Source: Basidiobolus meristosporus CBS 931.73 (lineage: Eukaryota > Basidiobolomycota > Basidiobolomycetes > Basidiobolales > Basidiobolaceae). Taken from it: 64,000 nt of DNA. Shown piece after piece: positions 31,256 through 42,802 of the stretch. Position 1 is the first letter of the stretch. Every line of letters starts with the position of its first letter. Position numbers and translations under genes: made by a program. The notes under the pieces are model-generated. The model searched no databases. It was not told where the DNA came from and saw nothing but the letters and a program-made list of their open reading frames with translations. The stretch is taken from contig MCFE01000111.1 of assembly GCA_002104905.1 (NCBI GenBank), forward strand, positions 104,004-168,003, read 5' to 3'.

Positions 31256-32187
31256 ATGTCTCTCCGTACTGGCCTTGGTTTCTACTTCTGTTTGTTTTTG
31301 GTACTCTTGTCGCCCTTCGCTGGTAAATACTTCACTGAGTCTCTTCCCTCTGCCATTATTTACCGACCTTTCTCTTGATAATGTAGCTTGGGCCCAAGAG
31401 AAACCCGAAGTCAAGGTTTCCGCTGACTTTTCTGGTGGTATGTATTTTGGATGTGTCTGCTACAAGCACCTTATGAACCCTTTCTAATCGTTATTTCAGT
31501 TGTTGTCAATGGGGAGATGAACAACATGGTCATCAGCTTCGCCAACAACGGCGAAACTGAACTTAGTGTTGCAACCGTGCAAGGCGCCTTCGTTCACCCC
31601 GACAACTTTGAACAAGTCTTGCGTAGCGTACGTACTAGTAAAGGAAATCCGACCCATCTGCTGTAATACTGACGTGTTTTCCACGCGATAGTTGACCCCA
31701 TTGAAGGTTAACAAGAAGGTTGCTGCTGGCGACATCATCGAGATTCCTTTCAAATTCTATGCCGATTTCAGCCCCACCGAACTTGGCCTCGTCGTCTCCG
31801 TCGATTTTGCCGACAAGGCTAAAACCACCTTCAACGAAGTTGCTCATAGCGCTGTCGTCATGCTCATCAGCACCGAAAGCATCTTCGATATTCAGCTGTA
31901 AGTAGAAACTCGACTTCAATCGTGCACAACAACGCGCTAACTCCCATGGAACATGTAGCCTCTCCGTGTACCTTCTGTTGATTGCCGGAGTTGTTGGCAT
32001 CGGCTACATGATCAAGAACACCTACTTCAAGCCTGCTCCCAAGAAGCGTGCTGCTCCTCAGCCCGTTGCCCCAGTCAAGGATACCGAAAAGAAGGTCGAC
32101 CAAAGCTGGGTTCCTGAGCATCACTTCAAATCCTCTCCTAAGCAATCACCCAAAACTTCCCCCAAGTTGAAGAAGCGTAGAGCTTAA
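31256..32187 (+). CDS. IRC22: TRAP-alpha/Irc22-like ER translocon-associated membrane protein, five exons
   Basis: This family sits next to the Sec61 channel in the ER membrane. Exons are 31256-31322, 31387-31437, 31500-31627, 31692-31897 and 31959-32187; phases fit and give 226 aa, about the length of yeast Irc22. A signal peptide (MSLRTGLGFYFCLFLVLLSPFAAWAQ) opens the protein. The lumenal domain follows with NMVISFANNGETELSVATVQGAF, IPFKFYADFSPTELGLVVSVDF and ISTESIFDIQL. A single transmembrane helix (about 151-169) leads into a cytosolic Lys/Pro-rich tail. Each intron is about 60 nt. Confidence 0.83.
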
Positions 32188-32545
32188 TCACTTTCGTATC
32201 GGATCTAGAGACACCTGTTCGTACAAGTAAAATTGTTGTATAACTACTTGTTGTTAGTTTGATTTTTTATGTGCCATTATTTTTACTAGTAATAAACCAG
32301 TATACTCGTCTCGCGAAACCAATTCCGTGTGCATAATTCACACCCCAAATGTGAGCACAAATCGTAGGCCAATGAAAATTCGGAGGGAGAAATGTAAACA
32401 AATCCACCTGAAATCAATTTTTAGTGTAAACAATAGGAATTGTAGTTCAGAAGGGCTCTCCGGTCCATCCATTCACAACTTAACCCTTGACTCCTCTTCC
32501 CCCTTCTAGGTTTTATCCCTCCAAGTCTCTTCTATTCCATTTGAA

Positions 32546-34341
32546 ATGATAGGAGAACCCGAGAATTATTTCAACGATTCCTCCGACGAGGCTCAAGGTA
32601 AGCTTCCTATCTCTGCTTCCCTTTGACGGCTGGCAAATATTTGTTTACAGTCTATTGCAATGAAAACCTCGTTGTATTTCGATCTAATCCCTCCCATCCC
32701 TTTCTAGACAATCCGTTTATCGCCCCTTCTCCTGGTGCACAACAGAAGTTCATGCAGAACGGCAACCTTCGAACTTCCTGGGACCAAGAGACTGGTTACG
32801 AGGAATCAAACAATTACTCCAAACGTGCAACCACTGCCGCGAAGTCAACCAAGAGGCTCACCGTACCCAAGTCACCGAATTTTTCGAAACGGTTCAAGTT
32901 TGACATGGGTAAATCGGCCAGAATGGAGAACAATGAGGATAACCAAAGAGTGGTCGTTAGGAAGAGAACTCGCACAAACCTATTCGATCTGACTGTCCCC
33001 AAGCCATTCAAGCTCTCGACTTCAGTCAGAGGGCGTCAAGCCTTGCCAAAGTCACCATTTGTATCCATGGCTTCGCGTGTCAACAACTTCTTCAACAAGA
33101 CCCCTGAACGGTTTAAGGTCAAGCCAACCAACAAGCCCTCAGCGAACTTATTCCAAAGCAGACTTACCGTACCCAAGTCACCCAAATTGAGAACCAAGGT
33201 CAGAGCGAAATACGGTGTGAATACCGATGCTGCAGCCGACGCGGAGAAATCCAGGCCTCAAAGAGCGCGTACATATCCCAAGGTCAACGGGCTGACCATT
33301 CCAAAGTCCCCCAACATCACCAAGGTTACTAAAAGAAAACTAGTCACCGAAGATACTGTCGCGGTCAGACCTACGGCCACCCAGACGAGGAAATGGACTG
33401 GAGCCACTATTCCCAAATCTCCGAACATCACGAAGCCTACTAAAAGACGCAGAATTGACTTCGAAGTGGCAGAACGCCCTCTCCCCAAAGCCGTCACCAA
33501 GATTAAAAAGGTGAATGGTCTTACCATCCCAAAATCGCCCAACATCACCAAACCAAGACCCAAGCCTGCAGCAGCCATGGAAGCGGCTCAACCCAGGGTG
33601 CGTCGCAAGAAGGAAGCCAACGTGCACATGCCGGGGATCACTGTCCCCGAACCGTTCAATTTCGTCGGGGACTCGATCAGAGAACGAAAACTTCAGCGAT
33701 TCAGAGAGAAGCTCCGCCGTGAGGAGGAAGAGGCCGCACGTCTCCGTCATTTCCAAGCCAATCCTATGCTTGACTTGGAGTACCCTGACCCCCTCCCACC
33801 AGTTGAACCTCGCCCGCTTACCAAGCCCATGCCATTTCGACTAGAAACAGATCTTCGGGGTGATGCTTATCAGCAATTTCTTCAAGAGAAGCTCAAGCGT
33901 GATGAACAGAACGCCAAGCAAATGGCCATCCCACGGGCCAACCCCATGCCCGACTTCAGTACTGTGTGGTTCCCTAGCCACTCGAACAAAGAATTCACCA
34001 TCCCTCAGGATGTCCACCTGAGCACTGAGGATCGTGTCCAAGAACGGAATGATTGGGAGGCTCTGGTAAATCATGAGAAGGAAAAGAACGCTGCCGTATG
34101 GGAAGAAAAACGCCAGGAACTGGAACGGGAGAACCAGAAGAAACTTCGGCAGTATCGCCGAACCCTCGTTCCCAAACCAGTCCCTATCCCGGAGACCCTG
34201 TACCGGTCTGACCCATTACCCAAAGTGGCGCAAAAGAAGTTGACCATCCCAGCGTCGCCGGCGATTCACAAGAAATCCGTCAAGCCCCACAAACATTTGA
34301 CCCCCCGCAACAAAAGCAAGTCGAAGAAAATCAAAGTGTAG
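32546..34341 (+). CDS. TPX2-like microtubule/spindle protein with repeated PKSP motifs
   Basis: Exons are 32546-32597 and 32708-34341, giving 561 aa. The intron is 110 nt. The protein is very basic and Pro-rich. Its N-terminal two thirds contain about nine spaced motifs of the type L-T-[VI]-P-K-S-P-x-[IF]-x-K, such as GLTIPKSPNITK. The C-terminal third is charged and helical with two related units (FRLETDLRGDAYQQFLQEKLKRDEQ and FTIPQDVHLSTEDRVQERNDWE), which resemble TPX2-family C-terminal repeats. The motif style matches animal TPX2, which nucleates spindle microtubules and activates Aurora A. The N-terminal DNPFIAPSPG resembles neither Aurora- nor Eg5-binding motifs clearly. The SP sites suggest control by CDK phosphorylation. 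Family call is moderate. Confidence 0.65.
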
Positions 34342-34687
34342 TCTGGCTCACCGTGCTTCATTACTGGACTTGATGTAACCAGATATTGTATTAAGATTTC
34401 AACCTATTTTTCCAATACATTTGTATTTGTATAATATGTATATGCATGGACAACCACAACAATAAACCGAGTCAGCATTCCAATGAGCGAGTGGCGGGAA
34501 AGAATTCACCCCGAATGAACCATACATCCCGGGGTCTGGAATCCGTCGTGGACTACAAAGCTATCGTTCTGAGCTGGAATCGTGTATGCTCGAATAAATC
34601 TATTTATTCATGTACTCTGTATAAGTTTATTCATATTGGTAGATTAATCGACTTTATGTATGTACACTCAACAACGTCAGGTTGCGT

Positions 34688-37541
34688 CTATTTTTTGGAT
34701 TTCAAAGGATCGATGATGGTACCAGCCTTGGTGGTGACTCTGGGCAGAATCATCTTCTGGAACGACGATGTCGCATTCCATTCCTTGCCGATTGGTGCTC
34801 TCATGCTCTTCTCGTATTGCTCTCTGGTTTGGTATGGGAATGGTACTTGCGTTACAGTATATTTGGCATTCTTCTTGATCTTCTTCTCGTTGATGATCAC
34901 ATGCTTCAGCTTGGAATCCTTGCGTTTCTTGGCATCTATGCCATCGGCGGGATTGGCCTTCTTGATGAACTTGGGCTGCTTGGACTTAACGCCTTGTCCT
35001 ACCCAATGGCCCCAGCCGGGGAGTGTAACATCCTCGTCCTTGGGTGCATCTTCTTCAACCTCCCTGGCCTTCTCCTCCTCAAACTCCTCAACAACATTAT
35101 CGTTGGCAAATGCTCTTTGGACCAAGTCTCGCTGAGTGAAAGCATTGGGGTTCTTAACGTGAGTGATCGCAATCGACTCGCTCTCGTCGTTAGAGGCATC
35201 CGAATCATCTCCGTCAGCAGTGCTAAAGGTCAGCACATTGTTCAAGTCGATATCAACACTGTCATCCTCTTGGTCCTTGGTTTTCTTCTTGAGTTTAGAA
35301 ACCAGTTTCTCGGATTTGTTCTCGGTTTTTCCGACTGCCTTGTTGACCTTCTTGCTTTGCGTACTGACTTTGTTGTCATGCTGCAACCAAGGATTGCTTT
35401 CGTCATCCACAGGCCCTTGGGGCTGGGTGGCTTCGGGGGCGGTGGAGTTCAAGGACACTGGCCCACTGAGGCGCGTATTGTGAGCGGCTGAAACGGAAAC
35501 CTTGGAGATCTGACCACCTTCATTCATTGATAGCTTGGGCTTCTTGGGAGTGTTCTCAGCTGGGGGTTCGCTGGACTTGGCTCCACCACTGAACACAAGT
35601 CTTCCTGGATTGCCGCCCACCATGGTTGAAATCTCCTTCTCCTTGGGCTTCTTGCCGCTCGATTCATCCTCGCTCATGTACTCGAGATCCTCCTTGAAGC
35701 TTTCGATCATAGCCTTGTTCTCCTCTCTTTGACGATCCATGGCTTGTTGCATGAATTTCATGGCGAAGATTCCCTTCTTGGGCTTTTGGTCGTCCTCGTT
35801 GACCTCCAATTTCTCAATTTCATCGAAAGCACGTTTCTTGACCTCGTTAGGGTTGTCGTCTTCATCACTGGCGCCGCTGGCAAAGGAAGCATCTGAATCT
35901 TCATCGGAAGCCATGTCGTGGATCTTGCGTCGAAGGGCTTCCCCTTTTTGGAGCTGGTCAATAATGGCCTGACGGCTCTCATCATCGTTCCCGTGCTTAA
36001 GCATCTGCTTGGCCCACTTCCCGGTGTTCTTGTGCTTCAAGGTCATGCGCTCCTGGGCTCGGGCGATTTCGGCCTTATGTCTCTCATCGCCATCCAACTC
36101 AGGATCAGCGTCTCGCAACAGCTGCATTTCCTTCTCCTTCTCCTTCTTCTTCAACTTGCGGAAGGCCTTACTCTTGATCTTTGAGACTCGCTTTGCTTTC
36201 CTTTCCTCTCTGAACATCAATTCTCGCATCAATCTCAATTCACGTCGACGGGCTTGGACTTCCTCGACTGAGAGCTTATTGAGCTCCAACTCTTCATACT
36301 CCTTCAAGTTGCTTTCCTTGATGCCGCTTTCTTCCAAAACTGTCTGGACTTGCTTCTCCAACTCATTCGAGGCTTCAAATTTACTGGCCAAGGAGGCATT
36401 GGTGATGTTGTCTGGTGCATGCTCACTCGTGGGGAACGTCAAGTGGTCGGCCTCGCGATTTTTCTTCACAATCGGAACCCATTCGCTGACCTTCTTCTTC
36501 GCATCCTCGTAAGCAACCTCACGGGTGAACTTGTCTTGAACCCGCTTGGGCAGAGGGGCCGCTAGTGCATCCTTGTAGTCGCCTTTGTTGCCTCCACTCT
36601 CCAGTGATTGGATCTTTTTCTTGAGACTGCTAAAGCCCGATTTATCTTCCACAGCACCAAGCATATCGCTAATGCTAATCTTCTTGCGAGATTCCGAGCC
36701 TAAACAAATTGCCAGAGTGATTAACACAGGTCATCCCAAGTGAAAGAACCGAGATTTGGTGGTACCTTCTGCACTACGCACGGCCAGGTTGAACTCCGAT
36801 TCGGCATAGGCCTCGGTCTTTTCCTTAGCTACCTTGCGGCTCTTCTTCTTTCCAAGGGAGGTGATAAAGGAGTCCAATGTTTGGAGCTTCGATTCGGCCT
36901 CCTCATCTTCTTCACTCTCCTCACTTACGGAGATTTCATCTTCGTCAAGCACGCTTTCATCGCTTGATCCGCCCATGTGGTCCTCGAAGGAGACTTTCAT
37001 CTTGGGCTTCTCGTTCTCTTTGGCAGGCTCGGACGAAAGCATTTCGGAAATATCCATGTATTCTTCGTCATCATCTTCGTCCTCTTCCTCCTCCTCCTCC
37101 TCCTCTTCTTCATTCAAGTCCTGAACCTCTTGCTCACTCTCATCGTCCGAGTCTTTGTGAGTATCGGCCTTCTTATTCACCTGAAATGGAAAAGTCAGTA
37201 CAACCGTAGAAATATTAGAAAACCAGAGGTCCAAATACCTTATTCCTTCCCGAAAATTTGAAATGACTGTATTTCTCTTCGTCGGATTCGTCAAAGGCCT
37301 CATCGGAATCAAGCTCCTCATCGTCCTCTTCATCGATGTCCCCCACCTCGTATTCGTAATTCTCCACCTCATCCAGATGCTTTCCCCTAGCAATATCAAT
37401 GTCATCGTCGGCCTCAAACACGTCGGTGACCTTGGGCTTAGTGACCCAGCTATTTCCCTGGCCACTTTGGCGTCTGTTGCTTTTCGGAGTAGCGGAACGG
37501 GTTTTCTGAGAGCCCCTCCCTTGTCGTTTATTTGGTGCCAT
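34688..37541 (-). CDS. UTP14: U3 snoRNP protein Utp14, three exons
   Basis: Utp14 is a nucleolar SSU-processome component that activates the helicase Dhr1 during 18S rRNA maturation. Exons are 37239-37541, 36766-37180 and 34688-36699, giving 909 aa, near the yeast length (899). The N-terminus is basic, followed by very acidic tracts; one poly-Glu run corresponds to the CTC/CTT repeat near 37080-37110. Conserved elements include SLGKKKSRKV, the RVAYEDAKKKVSEW-type segment (here TREVAYEDAKKKVSEWVPIVKKNR), KIKSKAFRKLKKKE and the C-terminal GWGHWVGQGVK followed by VPFPYQTREQYEKSMRAPIGKEWN. The gene is convergent with the TPX2-like gene. Confidence 0.9.
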
Positions 37542-38509
37542 GCTGTTTTTACCTAGACTACGCTACAAGGAAGTGGTAACAGAACAATAACACCGAGCAC
37601 CCTGTGGCATGAGGGGATTTTTTTTCTCGCGGCGAACTAAAATTTTTGGGAAAAAAAAAAGAAAAAATCCATTCGATTTTCATCAAGTTCGTTGAATTCC
37701 AAGTCACCCACCCATTGGTACCATGCCAACCATGGACCGATGTTTTTCACCAGAGCGCATGGCGATGGCACAGGAGATTAAGGTTGATCACCTGGAATAT
37801 GAACCTGGGTCATTCCTTCATTCAAGCTTACCGGCAATTCTGCTGGATTTGGTTTAAAATAAGCTAAAGTGATTAACTTTAAAATCGAAATAGCTGGTGT
37901 TGGCAAGGTCCACAATTGATGCCATATGAGCGATGAAGTCAAAGTCTAATAATGAAGGTGATATCAACCAAGATTGGATATCCTCTGCTCAGACCAAGCA
38001 GTGGGGGATGAACAACCATCCCTCAAGATTGCTCTAGCTGTGTAAACACTTTTGAACCCATAGGAATCCACTGTGTTGTGATATATCATCTAACCCAGTA
38101 ACCATGGTTTCGGATGGTGACGACCTAACCCAAATAATAAAAAAGCAACGGTACCAGTACATAGATTTAGAAAATGTGCTAACCTAATGTCTCTGAAGAG
38201 CACAGCATCTGGTCAGCCTACCAATGCTCAGAAGGAAGACCAACCAACCGGAAAAACCAATCTTGTAATTTCCTTTAAATGTTCGTTGCTGGGTAAATCT
38301 GCACGGTTTAATGCCAAATAAGTCCCAACCAATTAATCAATCAAGCATGGAATTCTGCGTGAACTGCGTTGTTGAGGAATGCCTGCGTTTGTTGTCACCA
38401 AGAGTTACAGCAGGGTAGAGTATAAAAACCAGGCTACCAGCACAGTGGTCTGCACCAAGTGTTCGGAATCTAATTCACCAAAGCAATTATTTTCTCCAGT
38501 AAAGAGAAC
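37542..38509. other. intergenic, upstream of UTP14 and of the SSU1-like array
   Basis: No gene is seen in these 968 bp. The TATAAAAA at 38421-38428 is a plausible TATA box for the first SSU1-like gene, 82 bp before its ATG. An A-rich run near 37650 lies close to the UTP14 start. Confidence 0.4.
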
Positions 38510-39661
38510 ATGAAGGGTTTTTTTGCTGAGCTGTCACACCCACGAGAAATCATTAGGAACTTCGTTCCTGGATGGTTCGGTATAACTATGGGTACTGGAA
38601 TCACCGGTATCGTCATCGCCAACTTCCCATTCCCATTCCGCGGAATGGTTGTCATCGGTACTATCTACTTCATCGCCAACATCTGCATGTTCTGCCTGTT
38701 CACGATGCTCTTTGTCGCCCGCCTTGTTATGTTCCCGGAGACCATTTTCCCGCTTCTGAAAAGTCATCAGCTGCTGGCGTTTGGTGCGATTCCTATGGGT
38801 CTGACTACACTGACTAACTACATAATCCTGGTGGTTCGACCTACACACTCCTGGGGATTGGAGTTGGCCTATGTGTTGTGGTGGATCGAATTCGTGTTCA
38901 CCTTAGTCAGTATATTTGGAGTGCCATACTGTATGATGAGATACCAGAAGCACTCCGCGGAGACTATGTCAGGGCTGTGGCTCTTCTCACTCGTCCCAGC
39001 AGTGGTTACTGGTGCCTCCGGATGCTACTTGTCCCGCTACTTAGAGCATGAAGGTCATAGAGCGCCTATGATATTGACCATCTCTGGAATTACCCTAGGA
39101 TGTGGTATTTCATTGGCACTCCCAGTGATCGGCATCTACTTCTACAGGCTGGTTGTCCACGATTTCGTCTCCAAGGATCTTATTGTCAGTAGTTTCTTGC
39201 CAGTCGGACCATTGGGTCAGGGTACCTACGGTGTCATTGAAATGGGATGGGCATTCAAGGAACTCATCGGAGACAAGTATGCTCCAGGATTTGGCGACAG
39301 CGTCTTTGCCTGTTGTGTCGTAGCAGCTTACTGCTTATGGGGTTATGGCTTGTACTACATGTTCTTTGCCTTCGTTTCGCTGATTGTCAGACTGAGAGAA
39401 GGAATTCCATACAACCTGGGTTGGTGGGGACTTACTTTCCCCATCGGGGTGTTCACAGCAGGAACCATGAACATTGCCGTCGCGACTGACTCGAGATTCT
39501 TTCGTGGAATCACGTCATTGTTCGTGTGTATTCTGGTGATCAACTGGTTTGTTGCAGCCATCAGCACCCTTGGCAGAATCTACACTGGATCGGTCTTCAA
39601 GGCACCATGCCTTCAACAGCCAGCCAAGAAAGCCGATCCTGAGATGCAAGCTATCCCTTAA
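38510..39661 (+). CDS. SSU1: SSU1-like sulfite/dicarboxylate exporter, array copy 1
   Basis: This 383-aa membrane protein belongs to the TDT (TehA/Mae1/Ssu1) family with about ten transmembrane helices. Yeast Ssu1 pumps sulfite out across the plasma membrane. Family motifs are FVPGWFGITMGTGITG in TM1, AIPMGLTTLTNY, FLPVGPLGQGTYGVIEMGWAF and WWGLTFPIGVFTAGTMNIA. The GPLGQG and TFPxG segments match Ssu1 better than Mae1. There is no intron. This copy is the most diverged of five; its tail is shorter (ending QPAKKADPEMQAIP). Substrate is inferred from family. Confidence 0.85.
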   Translation: MKGFFAELSHPREIIRNFVPGWFGITMGTGITGIVIANFPFPFRGMVVIGTIYFIANICMFCLFTMLFVARLVMFPETIFPLLKSHQLLAFGAIPMGLTTLTNYIILVVRPTHSWGLELAYVLWWIEFVFTLVSIFGVPYCMMRYQKHSAETMSGLWLFSLVPAVVTGASGCYLSRYLEHEGHRAPMILTISGITLGCGISLALPVIGIYFYRLVVHDFVSKDLIVSSFLPVGPLGQGTYGVIEMGWAFKELIGDKYAPGFGDSVFACCVVAAYCLWGYGLYYMFFAFVSLIVRLREGIPYNLGWWGLTFPIGVFTAGTMNIAVATDSRFFRGITSLFVCILVINWFVAAISTLGRIYTGSVFKAPCLQQPAKKADPEMQAIP

Positions 39662-39842
39662 ATGGATTTGAAAGTTGGTTGTTTAGATCGTCCTAGAATT
39701 TATGTAACAATGGGTAAACTGTAGATCTGGTATCATTAATAAAAGTATCAACTATATTTTGTATGTGTCGGGGATTTAAAGCAATTTTGGTAATTGCTGG
39801 CCATTATAGGAAATATTCTGGGCCAGAAATTGCCCCCTAGTG

Positions 39843-39927
39843 ATACAATTAGCGTATTCGGATATCTAATTAATGCCTATAATTCTGTTCGCTCATACAA
39901 TTAGCGTATTTGGATATCTAATCAATG
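39843..39927. repeat. two direct copies of a 33-bp AT-rich sequence
   Basis: A 33-bp sequence starting ATACAATTAGCGTATT occurs near 39843 and again near 39894 with about two mismatches, a period of 51 bp. It lies just downstream of SSU1 copy 1. I see no function; it may be replication slippage. Confidence 0.6.
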
Positions 39928-39954
39928 TGAACAATGAATTTGCCCTGAATTCTA

Positions 39955-40025
39955 TAAGGTTTGTAGATCTTGATCTAAGTGACCAAGTTAGGTGAGTAAT
40001 CAGGTGTTATTACGAAATTTACAAC
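39955..40025 (-). mobile_element. degraded LTR fragment of the copia family
   Basis: The stretch shares TGATCTAAGTGAC.AAGTTAGG with the end region of the 59387-59735 LTR and finishes TTTACAAC, near the family's TTACAACA terminus. Only about 70 bp are recognisable, so it is an old truncated copy. Confidence 0.55.
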
Positions 40026-40920
40026 CAGTTGGACTAAAGTATTCCTACTCTGTTCAAGTAATGATCAAAATCTATTGCACTTACAATTGATTTTCTTCAT
40101 ACCTGGGGACTACTTGCTAGCTTTTGTAAGTGATAATAGCACCGGAAGCTGCTATATTGCTCAAACTCACCTAAAGGACCTTAAATCATCCTCAGAACTT
40201 ATCACAGCCTCTCAGACAATTTGTTCTTGCATTGACCAAACCTACATAAAAGTATAAATACTTCATTCTATCTAAATAAAGTCATATATATCTGTGTGCT
40301 CTGAGTTGCTACCATGCTCCTAGCATTGACTTCAGACATTTCTGTGACACAATATTTCAGTAAATTCTCCTTGAGCCAATAAACATCATTACTCTAACTT
40401 AACTAACATGAGCATGCTATATGCATTCCATTTTCACCCAAGCTACTTATATACCTAAGATTCCATTCAGCTTATTGCTAGGCTGTGATATATTATATGA
40501 AGCTTTGCTAGTAATACACTGGATAATTCTCAGAATTTGTGAGGGCCCAGAAGTTATCAACATTTTTAAATCTAGCAAAAAGCCCCAAATGCCCCAAATC
40601 TCCAAATGATCTGCTTGAACCAAATAAGACAGCAAGTGACTATTATACATATTCTGAATATATTTAAGCCTTGTGTGACCATGTGCTGTCAGTTATATAT
40701 CTTGGTTTTGGCTGGTAAGATAATAACCAACACTCACAGTTATTAAAGGCCAGGAGTTCACAGGTCTTCAAGCTTACTCCATAGACTCAAGACTTAGTAT
40801 ACTACTCTCTGCAACATCCTTAAGGCACTCTCATCATTAGCTTTGTAGTCTTGTCCAGGGCTCCTTGCTAAAGGTACAAGACCTGAATTTCAAGTTTATC
40901 CCATTTTGTAAGTTATAACT

Positions 40921-41252
40921 TGTTGTAAGAGTCTTGGAGATATTGGAAGTGATTGGGAGAACAAGTAGATTTTGTGGTTTTCACTTAATGTTTTATTGAA
41001 TGTAAAAGTAGTATTTATACTTTTACATGGTCTTGGCATAACAAACACGTAGAATAGGTTAAGGAAGGTCCCAAGAACATGTATGCAAAGTTTGGGGCTG
41101 TTTGGACAACTTATCTAATTCTCATGTTCTGGGTAAATATTCTAAGTAAATCCTGACAAGGAATTTGGCCAGTATTCTCTAGGATATGAAGGTAATGATC
41201 TAAGTGACTAAGTTAGGTGAATATTTAGGTGGAAATACAAATTTTTACAACA
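40921..41252 (-). mobile_element. solo LTR, copia family, with TAACT target-site duplication
   Basis: This 332-bp LTR begins TGTTGTAAGAGTC and ends TTACAACA, the same inverted ends as the full-length element at 59387. It is flanked by a perfect 5-bp duplication, TAACT, at 40916-40920 and 41253-41257. No internal sequence remains, so it is a solo LTR left by LTR-LTR recombination. Its close similarity to the full element suggests a fairly recent insertion. Confidence 0.92.
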
Positions 41253-41381
41253 TAACTAACCTGTAGATATTCCACTTACATGATCACCTAGGTTGTGGCT
41301 TAAAGTCCTTGGCATTTAATGCAACAGCTCTCTGGTGAGACTTACTTGTAATGCTTTTCCACCAAGATGTCCTGCTATTAG

Positions 41382-41728
41382 TGTTGTAAGAGTTTTGGAG
41401 ATTTTCACAGTGTTTGGCAGGACAAGTAGATTACATTGTTTTCTTTTTATGATATATTGAATTTGAAAGTATTATTGGTACTCTAACATGGCCTTGGCCA
41501 AGCACACATGCAAAATACGTGCAAAAAGGTTTCAGGTACATGTGGGCAAAGTTTGGGACTGTGAGAGCAGCTAATTGCTTTTCATGCTCTAGGTACCTGA
41601 TTATTAGGTGAAAATGTTCTAGGTAAAGCCCAACAAGAAATTTAGCCAAAATTCTCCAAGACCTGTTGATAGTGCTCTAGGTGAATTTGGTAGGTAAATA
41701 TATAGGTGTAATTACAAAATTTACAGCA
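41382..41728 (-). mobile_element. older diverged solo LTR of the same family
   Basis: This 347-bp LTR begins TGTTGTAAGAGTTTTGGAG and ends TTACAGCA. It follows the family along its whole length, but with many substitutions. Flanking pentamers (ATTAG and ATACT) no longer match, as expected for an old copy. Confidence 0.8.
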
Positions 41729-42118
41729 ATACTTGGTGTTTGATTGACTTCAAGCAAAGTTATTATACTTTTGAAGAACTTTGTATAGTTATAACTGAAA
41801 TGCTTTAAGAAAGACCCTGATAGGCTTTTGGATGGGTATGGGAATATTGGTAACTTCTGGGTCTTGACTAATTCTAGCAATTAGTTGTTATTTTATGCAC
41901 TCAAGTCTTTTGATAGCTACATGATTGAGGTAAAATCTAAATATTTACAATGTAAGCTCCTTGTTCTGTGAGTTACTTCCATGGTCTTTAAAACCAAACA
42001 GCATTTTATTAGCGCTGTACTGCTATTTTAGGCAATCTTTCAGGTGGTTGCATTATTGAAATCAGCAAGACAGCTGCTGCATTTGATATGAGTATTACTA
42101 TGGCACAGCACTATATAG

Positions 42119-42802
42119 TGTTGCAAATTTTGTAGTTGCACCTAGATATTAACCTAACTTAGTCACTTAGAGCATTACCTACAGATCTTAGAGAGTTCTT
42201 ACCAAGTTTCTTGTTGGGATTGACTTGGACTATTCTCACCAAAGTACCAGACACCCTGAATATGAGATTTTGATAAGCTGTCCAAACTGTTGTAAAAATT
42301 TGTGATTCCACCTAAATATTCACCTAACTTAGTCACTTAGATCAGTACCTCCAAATCCTAGAGAATACTGATTAAAATCCTTGTTGGGATTTACTTAGAA
42401 TATTTACTCAGAACATGAAATTTGATAAGTTGTTCAAACAGCCCCAAACTTTGCACACATGTTCTTAGGACCTTTCTAAGCCTATTCTATGTGTTTGTTA
42501 TGTCAAGTCCATGTAATACTATGAATACTACTTTTAAATTCAGTAAAACATTAAGTGAAAGCCACATAATCTACTTGTTCTCCCAATCACTTCCAATATA
42601 TCCAAGACTCTTACAACACAAACAGCCCCAAAACTTGCACATGTGCTTTTGGGACCTTCATAAGCATATTTTATGTGCTTGTTTGGCCAAGACTATGTAA
42701 AAGTATAAATACTACTTTTACATCCAATAAATCATCAAGTGACAACCACATAATCTACTGGTTCTCCCAATCACTTCCAATATCTCCAACACTCTTACAA
42801 CA
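42119..42802 (+). mobile_element. solo LTR in opposite orientation, split by a nested LTR; TSD TATAG
   Basis: The outer LTR begins TGTTGCAA at 42119 and ends TTACAACA at 42802. It is interrupted by a second LTR at 42288-42618. Without the insert and its duplicated CAAAC it is about 348 bp. Perfect 5-bp duplications TATAG lie at 42114-42118 and 42803-42807. The order of events is therefore readable: outer insertion first, then inner. Confidence 0.9.
42288..42618 (+). mobile_element. inner nested solo LTR; TSD CAAAC
   Basis: This 331-bp LTR runs from TGTTGTAA (42288) to TTACAACA (42618) inside the older LTR. The duplicated target CAAAC is present at 42283-42287 and 42619-42623. It is closer to the full-length element than its host LTR is, consistent with later insertion. 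Confidence 0.9.

Noticed and set aside
34446..35491. Overlapping + strand frames of 229 and 269 codons
   Set aside because: Both are antisense to the Utp14 coding exon, which has clear family motifs.
42422..42700. 92-codon frame across the nested LTRs
   Set aside because: It spans LTR sequence and an LTR-LTR junction, so it is not a gene.
39843..42802. CRISPR-like or satellite array in the repeat-rich spacer
   Set aside because: The repeats are LTRs with target-site duplications, not short regularly spaced repeats.
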